Shown piece by piece: positions 46,701 through 59,400 of a stretch of 64,000 nt of DNA. The stretch's first letter is position 1. Each line of letters begins with the position of its first letter. Origin of the DNA: Emergomyces orientalis (lineage: Eukaryota > Ascomycota > Eurotiomycetes > Onygenales > Ajellomycetaceae); NCBI GenBank assembly GCA_002110485.1, contig MOWL01000001.1, forward strand, positions 1,612,001-1,676,000. Direction: 5' to 3'. The translations under genes were made by a program, and so were the position numbers. The notes below the pieces were generated by a model. That model was not told where the DNA came from and did not search any database. It saw only the letters and a program-made list of their open reading frames with translations.

Positions 46701-49700
46701 GCCACATTCCTTGGCAGGTCGTGAATTTCTCACCAAAAAGAGAAGAAATCGAGTCGAGACTTCGAGGGTTCAAGCTGGCTTTTTTTCAAAAACGTGAGTT
46801 AAACGAGAAATATGCGCATTCAATGTTGAAATCGACCAACTTGAGGAACAAGGGTCGCCAAACCCAGCAGACCCATGTAAGCTAAGCTAATATGTGGCAT
46901 AGCTAAGAAAACGGTCTCTAGACAAGCGAGTCGACCCACATCCAGACCAAGAAAGAAAGGAAAAATTTTGGTGTGAAGACATCCAACAAAGAGTAGCATT
47001 TTTTCTCAAAAGCCCTTGTTAGGCTGGTATTTAATTATTAAGGTTGAGGAATATGTGAGTTGACTGTTGGAAAGGATTCACACATGCAAGTAAGCATGTA
47101 CTCCATATGTCTGTTCGCTCTCGTCTCATTTATTATGATAGTTAACGTTAATTGCCGCCATGATTGTGATCTTCGCTGGAAGCAACCCTCTTTTGACATG
47201 CTCGATCTGTCAGATATTGGACAAGTAAAATACCACACTGTGGCTTACCAAGGTAATTATTGCGCAAATGTCTTCTTTTCTTTTTAGCAATTCCAATAAT
47301 GCCATATGTACATACATCCGTATGAACGACGTATTCGTATGAAACCTCTAAGAAAAAGAAAATGCAGTGGCAAAATCAAATTCATGCTCAGCCTTCTCGA
47401 ATCGCTCCATCTGGACGAACGACAGCGTTACAACAGGGATTGCGAGAACAATAGTATTTTAAATCGCTGCAACCAGGATGTTGCGAACGTCTCTTCCTCG
47501 GTATGTCAGCCAGCTTGCACCATTTTGTACCCGGCCGGAGGGATTGGCCGAAGAGAAAAAGAAGCGAATCCACAGGAACGGGTACAGCGTGGACTAAAGC
47601 GGGTAGGTTGAAGAAACAGAAGTTGGCTCTCGAGCTGAAATCCGATGGTTGGGCCTGATTTAACCTTGTTTAAACCCAGTGCACAGGTAGCCACCAAATC
47701 TTAGCCGAATATTCATCTCCTTGTGTCAAATCTGGTCCAACAGGAGGTCGCCGTTGGCGATCGAGAGGGGGTGACCCCAGTCCCAACCTGGACAGGGTAT
47801 GTCCATACGTGGACATGTTCACCGCAACCATTCCACCAGCAAGGAACACCCAGAGCTCTCCTGAAGCCGAGAGTACTCCATTGACATCACACGTTGAAGT
47901 GACCCTGCTGAAGGAAACCTGCTATGTTGCACGATCAACGGGCTCAACCGTCAATTATCTCTCCCGGGTTCCCGATTTTCTTCGATAGACGATCCACTTG
48001 GCATCGCTTATTTGTGCTTGCCTGTTGATGGCCAGCACTCCAACATCGGCGATCATGGTCTGCAGAGAGACAGGCCCTGTCGTTTCTTCTCCGTTTCCTT
48101 ATTTTGGTCTTTGAGCCGCCTTCTCTAGGTGTGCTTGGGAATAATTTCCAATACATGGCGATTTCTCAACATCCTCACAGCTCTCAAGAATTGTTTACGC
48201 TTTCAACAGGACCACTTGAGCCAGAACAAATCAATCTCTTGACCACATAACTGACATCAGCCTCATCTTCGGGCATCCTCTTGGTATCTCTATCTCCCAG
48301 CTCACGGATACGCGCAGGGGTGTCTTAAGCTGCCCCGACTCTGGTGTTCTTTGCCAGTGGATATCATCACATGTTACCTACTTCTCTCTACCCCTATTCT
48401 GGAAGAATCTTTGCTTCCAGTTTGTTGTGCATGTGCAGTAGGATCAGGGGTACGAGATACCTACCCTAACAGTTGTGCGTCTGGCAACGGGTCAAATTCA
48501 AACATTCAAAATTCAGGATTTCAGAGTTAAGCTCTCCAATGGTGGTGTACCCTTTAAAAAGTCTTAGCCATACACTGGCGAGCCTATGTTGGTTTATTCA
48601 ATATTGTTCATTTACTTTCTTATGCCAGTTCAGAAGCATCCTTGTTCCCTGGGTATTACTGCTCAACCTAGCATTTGCACTTATAGAAACGAATCTGAAG
48701 ATGCAAGTTACAAAACAAAGCCTGCATATCTTGCCTCGGAATAGTCAGATCCTATTCGATATTGCGAATTAAAAACCTTGAAAGGGCACCCTCCACACAA
48801 ATCTCCCTTTTGTTGGATACCTGTAATTTTTCAGGCAATCGTATATGAATGCGCGAACGGGGTCGCGACGAGCTTCCACTGGAGCTTTTCCACGTGCTAT
48901 CTTGACATGTGTACTGTACCTTGAGCAAGCATATTTACGACATGTGAAATGCATGATAGAAATCACAGGTTGCTAAATAGAAGAAACGCTCAGTGTTGTT
49001 ACTTTTATTTTTTAACATCCCCCAATCCGATACGTCGCCGAAGTAGTAGCCGGTTAGATATAGAAATTTATTATCGATTGCAATATTATTTACTCTTTAG
49101 CCCACAATGACCCGGGGAAGGGTCTCTCTCCGGCAACAAGTGTATATTATGCCCAAAATAAATATGATTTAGCCTCTAGAAATGACCCATTTAACATATA
49201 TGCAAACAAACCCTCTTGATTGAACATACATCCCTTTGCAGGAATAGTTAAAAGGGGAAAGGTCTTTAAAATTTGATAATACACGCAGGGAGAGCAGACA
49301 AAGCAAAATTAAAAATTAAAAATTACAAAAAAAGTTTGCAAGGCCATCAACTATGTAGTTTGAAAGAAAATACATACCATAGTCATATCCGTACATATTG
49401 TGAATCTGTCTACGTAGACCCACATCTCTTTCAATTCCCTTCTCCATCCACAAAATATATGATAGCAAATGGATGCCAGAATCATTTTGCCCAAGTCGGG
49501 GTTGAATGGACAGAAGGGAGACAGAAGGAGAGTGACAATAACTTTGAAATATAGAAACATTGTAGCACAAATGTTAAGCTGTTTGTTGAATTTCCTTCGA
49601 AAGTTTCAGGGGCATGAGGGCGTATATGGTAGATAATATTGCTATCAAATAACCAAAAACAAAATGACTTCTTCGCGCCTTGGCGAGGAAAACTAACTGT

Positions 49701-51199
49701 ACATATATGTATTTTACAAATATAGGAAACACGCGCACACCATTGCAGGAATAAATAAGAAAATAGGATATCCATCATTAATCATCCAATCACATTAACC
49801 CCATCTATTTAATCGAGCAGATCAATAAACCATTCATCTCGAATTTCCCATGTTTATTTGAATTCAGGGACTGGTTTCCCCTTTTTCCTCAAATCCCCCC
49901 TTCCCGTCTTGCGGAGCTGGTGATCCGTACTCCATTGGTATGTCATATAAAAAGGAAGGAAAAAACAATAAAAAGGGACCCATGATTCCATTCCACGGAG
50001 TAAAAACCAGAAATAAAGGATTCCAAAAAAAATTCAGATGCCGGATACTCATCAAGAAGTATGGAAAACATCCACAAAAAGAGAATCAAAACGCCCCGCC
50101 CAGAAGAGATAAGAATTTCCATGAAAAGTTTGCCTGACAGCCAAGAGCGTTGCCAATTCAGAGCTATATCTAAATAGACATTCATCATTCATAATCATCA
50201 TCTCAAATGAATAATCGGCACGAGAGCCACGAGTTGGTGACTAATTGATACCTTTTTAGCCCCGTTCAAGTGGTGCGGTGCCTTATCTGTTAGCTAACAA
50301 TCGGGGTGACAATGGATTTCCACAAAAAAGTTGCAACAGTCATGGTTGATATAATTGGAAACAATAGGCTTGGTGGTGGGGCACGGGCTATAATATAAGT
50401 AAATGAAAAATAAAAACCCGCAGAAAATATAGAGGTAATCGCTAAAACAGCCCGTCAATACAAGTAAGGTATAGAGCAAAAGGAGCGCCGGAAAGAAAAT
50501 ACAAGATACAAAGAGCAATCTCTATTTCAAAAGGGGTTGCAATGGGAGAGAATACATGAATAATAACTCAAAAGGAGATTAAAAGATAATAACAAAGTAA
50601 AGTGTCATCGAATCAAAGCAAAGCAAACGAGGAGAGCGAGAATGAATCAATTCCCCACTGCAAGAATAATTTGATCCAAACGTGTCGGACTAGGAGCAAG
50701 TTGTCCATCCTATTTCCCATATCCACTCGTTTCTCCCCCGGCAGAATGCCAACCCGCCTCTTGAAGTCCCATGTCCAATACATGTTTAACCCTACCCAAA
50801 GTGCCATACATAGCGGTTTGAATAGTAACGCCATCGGTATACCACGCTTCTTTCATAAGTCGAAAGAAAAAACAAAAAAGAAAAACAAACAAAACAAACA
50901 AGCTGTCTAACGGAAACAAAGACCCCATGCTTTGGAGGCTAAAGGGTAGTTATAAATAAGATATTACAGCAAATATAAGACGAACAAAATAGGGACGAAA
51001 CCTGAAATCAAAAGTTAGGGATATGAAAGATGTAATGGAAAGCAAATATTATCCAGATGGAGATATAAAAGGCCTGAGAGACGTTTAATGATTCCAACGC
51101 CAGGTGCTGCTAATCCTGAAAAGGCCAAATCGACGTGCATAACATCAGGGCGGGGAGGAATAAACTTCTGCGCTGATAACAGGTCCTCAGTCTGCTATG

Positions 51200-54100
51200 T
51201 TACAGCCACACATCGCTTTCTTCCCCTCTAACCCACTTCCTCCATACCGCATCATAAGCATCTTCCAAATCATTCACCCATCGTTTTGTATCGAAGAGCT
51301 TACTCTCCCATCGATTCAGGAAAAGCATTTTTCTCAATTCGACCAGTCTCCCTCTGGCACGGCCATGGCCACCCAGTTCATATCTCAGTCCCAGACCAAG
51401 GCTTATAGCACGGCTCTCATACTCCTCGTCTGAAGAGGCAATTAGCTCACGAGCAGCGTGCCGACCAGCTTCGGTCTGTGGGAGGGCGCTGGTGAGGATG
51501 CTCGAAGCCATGCGAGAGCACATTTTGTATTTATATCGGGGGAGGGTGAGGAGTGGGGTTCCACTCCAGAGGACGTCCGCTGCGGTTGTGTGGGCATTGC
51601 ATTCAGGGGTATCAAGGAATAAATCACAAATACGAGCACGAGAGATATGTGCATGTTTAGGAGCAACGTCGGTGAACACGATGCGGGAGGCAGTGGCCTC
51701 ACCGGCCCATGCAACAGCTGTCTGTTTGAGATTATGTTCTCCAAGGTCTGGAAACCGAAGAAGCCATAGTATTGCGTTCGGGATGCGGGCAAGAATACGT
51801 AGCCAGGTGCGAAATGTGGTTGGCTCGATCTGAGGTGATTTAAAAAAGTGTGAGTTTTATTTGAGGTTGGTTCAAAGGGGCAGGAAATTATTGCAAGGCT
51901 GGGGAGTTTCTTACTTTATAAAGTTGATTAAAGTTACCGAGGATAATGGCATCATCACGGAGATCAGGGAACATTTCTTTGCGCATTTTCCATCTGTTGA
52001 CTTGTTCTTCTTCCCAGGTCAAACGCCTGTCTTGAGAATCCGGAGCGCTCTGCCGATGATCACAGCAGAAAAAAGTATGGCGGGTGAAAACGATTCTTTC
52101 TCCATAGATCCAATCTTCAAGGTCCTCGCTATGATCCTCCTCTACCAACCTATCTTCGATACGAGTAATGCGTTTTTTTGGGGTGAGTGTTTCTGGGGGG
52201 ATGGAAATCTGGTCCGCAAGAATGTAGTCGCACCATTCAGCGCCGAGCGTGCCCGCGAATCCCATAAAAGACATGTGAATTGGCGCCGGTCTGGCGGCGA
52301 AAACTTCATTCCTTGCGCCACGAGTATAACCATTCAGGTTTATCAAAATGTGGATATCGTCATTGACGATTTGTTCCACTAATCGATCGACGGGCCAACT
52401 GCTGACATCGCGGAAAACGGGGGCCTCGCGTTCAATCTGCTTTCGATGAACGGAGTTGTCGCTAGCCGTTGTCGCATAGCAAAATGCCTTGACCCGAGAA
52501 GGGTTATGGAGGCCGAAAACGGACTGCATCAAGTGCGCAAGAGGATGATTGTTGAAATCTGACGAAACATAACCAACGTTTAGATGTGGATTGGGTGGCG
52601 GGGGAGGGGGGTAGACTGTTCCAGGGAGCCAAGGAGATCGAAGGGTAGAGCACGATATTCGGAGGCCATTACGTTGCGAAATGTGACGGATTTGTTTCGC
52701 TGAAAGGGGGCATGTAAAAGTGTGGAACGGCAAAACAGTAGGTGCGTTGGGAGCAGTTAAGGAAGCTGGGAGCTGTGGTCGGGAGTATTTTGAAAGCGGA
52801 TATTCTTTGCCATGAACGTATCGATCTTGATACCACCGCCAACCTATCCATTTTATTGCACGTTCGACAAGCCTCACAATTCTCGATCCTTCCCATTTCT
52901 GCCCTGCCCAGCTTCGCAGAAGAGCATTCAAAGAAGCGTTATAGTGAACTAGAGCCGAATCTTTCCCCACGAGAGCTAGACTAAGCCCTAACTGGTCCCG
53001 TGGCATGGTTGCCAGTACACCGGTGCCCCACGTTTCCCCATCTTTGAGCTGCTTATCAACAATTTCTACAACGCGTTTGATCCAGCCAGAATCAACACCC
53101 ATTTCCTTCGCATCTCGAAGCATTCCCTTGTCATCCACATGCCATCGATCGCGAGTGCCGTTATTAGTCGCAATCCCACCTCTGCCCCCCCAATTGCAAA
53201 CCGAGTTCAATGCGTTTGCAAGACCACAAACTGCCTCCGCAAACTCAGGGTTAGCAGCAACGGCTCTTTTGTAGTAGCCGATTGCATCGTTGATCCGCCC
53301 AGAATCCTTAACAGCGTTGGCTAAATTGGCCAACGCAATGTCGAATTTACTGTCACATTGCACGGCCTGCTCATACATTTTGATTGCAGCCGGAAGCTGT
53401 CCAATGTCCTTCAAGAGACTGCCAAGATTGGTATACAGGTGAGCATGCTTCGAGTCAAGGTTCAGACCATAGTTATAATAAGCAAGCGCAAGAGCAATTC
53501 CGCTACCTGGAACAACGCCAGGGATATCCGGCAACTGGTTTTCGCCAGATGCACGGGGAGCATTTGGTGGTCCATTCTGTTGGATACTGGCGAGCAAAAT
53601 TCCGACGTTGTTGGCTGTAGACGGGCTGGGCTGGAGTGACAGGGAAAGATAATAGAGAGCAAGAATGTCACGAACTCCCGTAGAAGGTTTTGAGCCTCCA
53701 GCGTTTGAACTAGTAGACATCCCATCCTGGTATATTTTAGCCAGGGAGAGCAACGAGTTACTCGTAGTTGAAATGGCTGCTTTTTTGGCAAGGCCGTCGG
53801 GAATGTGCTGGAATCCAGGGAGGTTTCCTTGGGGAGGGAAAACGAGCGTCGCCGTCTGTAGCGCCTTATCAGGATAAAGTAGAAGTGCGCTGGTAGGGTC
53901 ACGCTGACGTGAAGGTGCCGGTAAACCGTGGCGATCTTCCTCCTCAAAAGCTGACAGAATTAGCCTAATAAGACTTTGAATTCCACGCCGCCGTCTGCCA
54001 GCTCCGATAAGAATGGCGTCCTCGAAGGCGGAAGCTGCTCCGGCATTATCGCCCAATGCATAAAGCATATTACCCTTCGCATGTATTAGTGCAAGCATTC

Positions 54101-56460
54101 TTCCGTTGTCGCAGCCTGGTATGGCATATCCACTTGACCCAAAACCGGGGGCCGCATTCTCGTTGATGTGAGCATCAAAGCTAGGGGGCCTATCAGGGTC
54201 CGCTTCATAATCGAACGCTGCTTTATCCATGGATTCAATGGTTGAGACGCTTGATTCTCTGCTCTCTGTTTCGCTGTCTGTTTCGCTCACAATACCGTCC
54301 ATTTTAAAGCATTCTCCGTTTGCTCTAGCTCGCAAAGTTGTTTCAACAAATTCAATGATATTAACAGCTTCCTTACCCCGTTGACTGCTGCAAAGAAGGC
54401 CAATAAGGTGTTCTACAGCTTCGAAATAGCTTGGTCGCAACTTGACGGCACGAAGCCAATGATTTAGTGCCTCTTCACGTCGATCAAGGGCGAAAAGTGT
54501 CGCCGCAAGGTTAGATATTGCCTCAACATGACTGTAAAAATAGAACTGTTAGGCCAACAAACGTAAAAAGTTGCTCCGCTATCATAATAACAATAATATT
54601 GGGTGGGACGTACGAAGCATCTTTATTAAGTATTCGAGTATACCACCTAAGGGCTTTATCATAATCCCCAAGACCATAAGCCAGGCACCCACCAACAAGC
54701 ATTCCATCAATCCATTCCCATCCACTTTCGAGACAAAGGCTGGACAGAATTTCCAAGGCCGACGCAGCATTCTCCATCACAGAAGCCTCATTGTACACAG
54801 TACCGCCGGATGCGCGACGTATCGTGCGGAAATTATCAAATGAATGACCACCCGCCAACCGATGATTGGGATGCTGCCCGAAATGAATGCGGTCGTCGTG
54901 GTAGTTCCTCATGAAATTGTTACCGGGCAAGGTAGAGTTTCGCAGACGGGATTGCTTGCCATCCACTTGGTTTTCTGTCATCAAATCTAATGGTCGAGAA
55001 TGTGTTCGAAGGAACTGTTGATTCGGAAGAGCAACTCCCTGAGCATTATGGAGCGCACCATCCGCATTGCCGGATTGTGAGCTGAAGTCAGAACCCGGCT
55101 GTCGGGGAGGTTTGGGATAAATATTCGGTTTTGAGCGGACATTGTTGTCTTGTATCCCTAGAGCAGCGTTTTTCTTTCGAGTGTGGTGGAGCGAAGTAAG
55201 TAGGTCAACATACACACTATGTGCCCATGATAGAATTTTCTCCTTGAACTCAGTATTCCTTGGCCTTGAACTAATATCTGCCGCTGAACCTTGAAACACA
55301 TTCTGTTGTGGCACAGTTTGCCAGTTGAGGGTATCTAATTGAGGCTGTTGTTGATGAAGCGTATCATGACGTGTATTTTGCGACGACCTAGTATGGTAAG
55401 GGACATTATTTTGTTCCCAGAAGGTATCTAGTTGGTTCTGATGTGAATGACGAGGAGGGAATGATTGTTGGGCGGCTGGGTCCGAATTATACAACTGATG
55501 CAGATTTTGTTGGTTTGGTTGGGCAGGTAGGGGGTTCCAAGAGAATCCTGGAGTAAGTAAGTCGGTAGAAGGGAGAGACTGTCTATTAAAAGGTTGTTGT
55601 AGAGAAGCAAAAGCCGCGGAGTTGTCCTGAATAGGACCGAATGCGGGTGTCGACTGGTATCGCGAATCGCGAGACGCAGCGGGTCGATAAGGTATATATG
55701 CACCGTCAGGCCAGTATGGCCCGTAAGGGCCGACGCCCGCAGACGCGGTTGGGCCAAGATTGGACTGCAACGAAGCAGCTAATACTGTCGGAATTGGAGG
55801 ACCATTTTGCATATAGTACCTTTGTGATGGAAGTAGCGACGCAGTTTGGTTTAGCATTGAATCGATGCCAGGCGGATAGTGCAAGGACCGAATCCAACTC
55901 GTTCCATTACTGTTTTGGGTCATACCACCACCAAGAAGGCCGACAGATCTATTTACATCGTACTTGTATGTTGGTGGGAAGTTCTGAAATTGAGACGATG
56001 GAAGAGGTTCAAGGGTTTTATACTGCCATGTCCCTGTTGGAAGAGCAGAGTGTGGTGATATGACATGGCCATTATCCAATGATGAAACCAAGATATGCTT
56101 TAACGCCGGACGCTGGATGGATTGATCACCTAGTGTGCCGTCGTATCCTGCCGCCAGGGTGCCGTTGGGCGTCTTCCGTCTTAGAGTGTTCTCCGCAGTG
56201 CTTCCATTTCTAACCATAGACGTGTTCGTCAGATCTTGACCATTTGGTCGTTGGATGGGTCGCGGGTATTGCACCCGCTGACGTAGCATCAGCGAATGTT
56301 GCTGCTGGTCTGGGTATCCGTACTGCTCACCCTGACGGAAAGCAGAGCGTAACGCGTTGCCAGCCACATCGTACTGAGGATCCAACTGGTCGAACGGCGG
56401 TTGATGGTCAAGATGGTGATGTAGAAAATGGTGTGACTGCGGTGCCACAGATGGTAACAT
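51200..56460 (-). CDS. O-linked GlcNAc transferase (OGT, GT41) with TPRs
   Basis: Three exons on the minus strand, 56460-54614, 54531-51915 and 51829-51200, give 1697 aa. OGT adds GlcNAc from UDP-GlcNAc to Ser/Thr of nuclear and cytosolic proteins. Residues 1-540 are low complexity (His/Gln/Asn/Pro-rich, e.g. HHFLHHHLDHQPPFDQ). TPR-like helices follow at about 580-660 and 960-1060 (TNLGSLLKDIGQLPAAIKMY, ANLANAVKDSGRINDAIGYY). The catalytic region shows VGYVSSDFNNHPLAHL with the conserved His (about 1278), INLNGYTRGAR, MSFMGFAGTLGAEWCDYILA, ILGNFNQLYK (Lys 1488, nucleotide-sugar site) and DVLWSGTPLLTLP. Intron 2 falls immediately after the Lys codon. The N-terminus is set by the first ATG (MLPSVAPQSHH); the frame further upstream lacks an ATG. 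Confidence 0.94.
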
Positions 56461-59400
56461 TGTTCCTGTCTGTGGGGAAATGGGCACTCTCTCGAAGGTT
56501 GGAGGAAAGCGAAGGGAAAAAATGGACAAGAGCAACAGACAAATGGGAGCCTGCCCAGCTCTTTATCGACAAAACCGTTCTTTGAATCGTTTCGGACACC
56601 GCATCATGCCATGGCTAGTCAGACTCAGGAGTGTTAGAAAGGGCACTAAACGCCAACCAAAAAGCACCCCATCAATCCGTGAAGTTCATTCCCTTACAAA
56701 GCACAACGAACGACGTGCAGCTTCCGCTATAATGGCTGGTTCCAAATTATTGACCAGCAACTTATTATCCAGTCCTAGTTATGGTGGGGCCGTATTGGAA
56801 TAGTTATTGATTGCCCGGAATGCGGTGGGTACAAAACACAACAAAACAACAGCGAGTGACTAGAGGATGGTAGCCCCGGGTCTAGTAAACCGGAGAACCT
56901 AAGCCAACTGGGATAGGATATGAGCAGGACCGGAAAGGGCTGTTTGGCGTCCAGAGTAGAGTTTCGAAAGATATATGAATATTATTCGAGTTCGGGGCGT
57001 TACACGAGGGATATAAAGGAGTGGACGTGGATGACTTGCAACAGTTTGAGGTGGGACTCCAGGGTATATGGCGTCACGGAGGTGGCAGTTAAAATCTAGC
57101 GAGGGGAAATATATATTATATCCCTAGATACCCTTAGAAGTAGAAGTTAGATATGTTTGATGGAGATGAGAAACAAGTAGTTGAGTGAATATTGCGAAAC
57201 GAGAACGACTAGAGTCAAAAGCGAGTTGGAGGTGCCAAGATGACAACAATCATGCATGCTTTTTTGGAAGACTGCCTATTCACCCACTTACCCTTGAGAA
57301 ATAGAAATTATATATATACGCCGGTCAATCGCGAATGCTGGTGATTTCGATATTGGCAAACAGATGCCCCCCACGAGGTCAAAGTCGATGTGTATGAGAG
57401 TGGGACACAACAGCGAGATTCACCGGAGAGAAAGGTCGATGCCTGGGAAGAGCGGGACCAACTGAAATGGGCAAATCCAAACAAAGAGCCTGGATCGAGA
57501 GAAAGTAGCAAGACAAGGTCGCAACTATCGAAGGCAATAGAAGAGATCGAGGACACCTGTGACAGGTGTTGGGAGGGGGAGGAGGAGGATGCGGTAGTAG
57601 TGGTATTAATGGTAGCGGTGGGGGGTATACAGACGTTGAGGAATAATCGAAGAGAGAGAAAAGGAAGAGAACGTGATGATTGACAACGTGGTGGAGAGGA
57701 TCTTTTGCTGGCGGTGGGTGGGATGTAGTGAGTTTGTGGGTGCAGTGGGTGTGGTGGGTTGGTGTCCACTGAAGTTTGACAAGAAATGTTAGCTTTGGTT
57801 AGAGCCAGCCCGCCCACCCACAGATACCTCCCACAACTCCCGCGATTTGGCTACGGAGCTGCCAACTGCCAACTGCCAACTGGATACTCCCCTAGCCTAC
57901 TCGGCCCTAGCTTTTTGGTGGTGGAAGCCAAGGTACAAGCAAGACACAGCTCTCTTCTCCCAATTCCCAGCCAACTCCTCCAAGGGGCCTTTCTTGGGGG
58001 GGGGGATGGGCTGCCCGCTTATTGGGCTGTGGCATTGGGGGCAAGGGAGGGGTTCAGCCCTCTAGACAAGGGGGTGGGACAGGGAAGTGGCCGCTTCGGC
58101 AGGGTTTACGGTGCTAGTTAAAAGGGCTTGAATGCTAGGCTGGAGCTGTTAGGGGCTGGCGGTCCATTTAGGGCTTGTTAACGGGGCTACTGCTGCGGAG
58201 ACTGCCCTTAAGATGGAACCTGCTTGACGCCCAAGCGTCGATGTGGCTTGGTCCATCCATGGACATCCTCACATGCGAAAAATGACACTGCAAGGATCCA
58301 CACGTTCTTCTCAACCAATGCTGAAGTACCAGTGAATCAGTAAATCGGTCTGCGCATCTGAGGCTCGAAGAAGGGGGTTTACGCTTCGAATGGTTTGAGC
58401 CCTCAGTTGTGCCCAATACATGCACATATGTGTTCGGGAGAGGCTGAGTCTCTGCCGTTCTACTCCGTACAGTGTCATGAATTATCAAACTGCAGTTCGT
58501 TGACTCGTGGTTAGTCCATGCGGAAACCAGGACCAGTACCATTCATTCAAGAGCTTTTGACCGCTGAAAAAATCAGAAAAGCCCAACATGAACAGGCTGT
58601 CGGGCCAACAAGATTTACGGCAAAATTAAATTAAAAATAAAAATAAAAATAAAAGTTGCATAAAATATCCTAGCAAGTGGCGTTTGCAGTCGAACCTACG
58701 ATTCCGACTGAGCATGAATGACCCTGGACATAATTATTTTGTTGATGCGCTTGGTGTCTCAATGTTATGCAGTAGAAGATTCCATGATGCTTTTTCTGGC
58801 TCTCAACCCTCGCGAGGATACCTAGCTATATATGTAGCCCCCTCCTAACCAAAGCCAAGATGGAAAATTGTGTTCATGATTCCTCTGGCCCTGGAGTTGG
58901 CGCACTCACCTATTCCAAGATGAATGTTGCCCTGGATCTGATATAGAGAAATAAATCATCTCCAGTTCAGCGACTCCATTGCTCTAAACGTCCTCTATTT
59001 CCAGGAAACAGCTGGTCACTTAGCTACTGGAGTTGTATACCTACACCACTCCCATACACCACTCCCATGTGCAAATTACCAGCTAAGGATATCTAGAGAC
59101 TGTTCCCATACAAATTCAAGACGGACCATGGCTCCACCGAGCTTCCGGCCAGAACGAATGCGATCATGCCACCCAAAATATGTGAATCCAGACTATTCCC
59201 CACATAGCTCCCCGTAGGAATTTCAACAAGGCCCAGGATCAAGCGCAAATACCTCTCATCCCCAAAGCAGGAAAAAAAAAAAAAAAAAAGAGGTCAGAAA
59301 TACTCTGCTCCAGCCTATGATTCTCTAAAGTCACCTTTGCGTCTGATTCTACTCGTCCATTAAAAAAAGTTACGAAAGAATAAACCCGCGGGACCGTTGT

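Larger units (their letters stand above)
36819..51199. other. 14.4-kb gene desert upstream of flbD, downstream of OGT
   Basis: No open frame here has recognisable protein character on either strand; the longest are 210 and 146 codons and of low complexity or random composition. Contents noted: paired GTACATGTAC palindromes (37567-37589), TTAGGGTAGGG (37970-37980), a cluster of five TACGGAGTA/TACTCCGTA words (40182-43720), a CAA-type run (about 43239-43256), a TGTACA-tagtac-TGTACA element (46205-46222) and an ATGTCCA-tacg-TGGACAT hairpin (47799-47816). The flbD-proximal part must contain the flbD promoter. Whether the rest encodes long noncoding RNA or decayed transposons cannot be decided by eye. 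Confidence 0.55.

Noticed and set aside
57308..57817. A 169-codon open frame on the minus strand upstream of OGT.
   Set aside because: Ser/Pro/Thr-rich translation of a CT-rich leader; it lies where the OGT 5' leader is expected and shows no domain.
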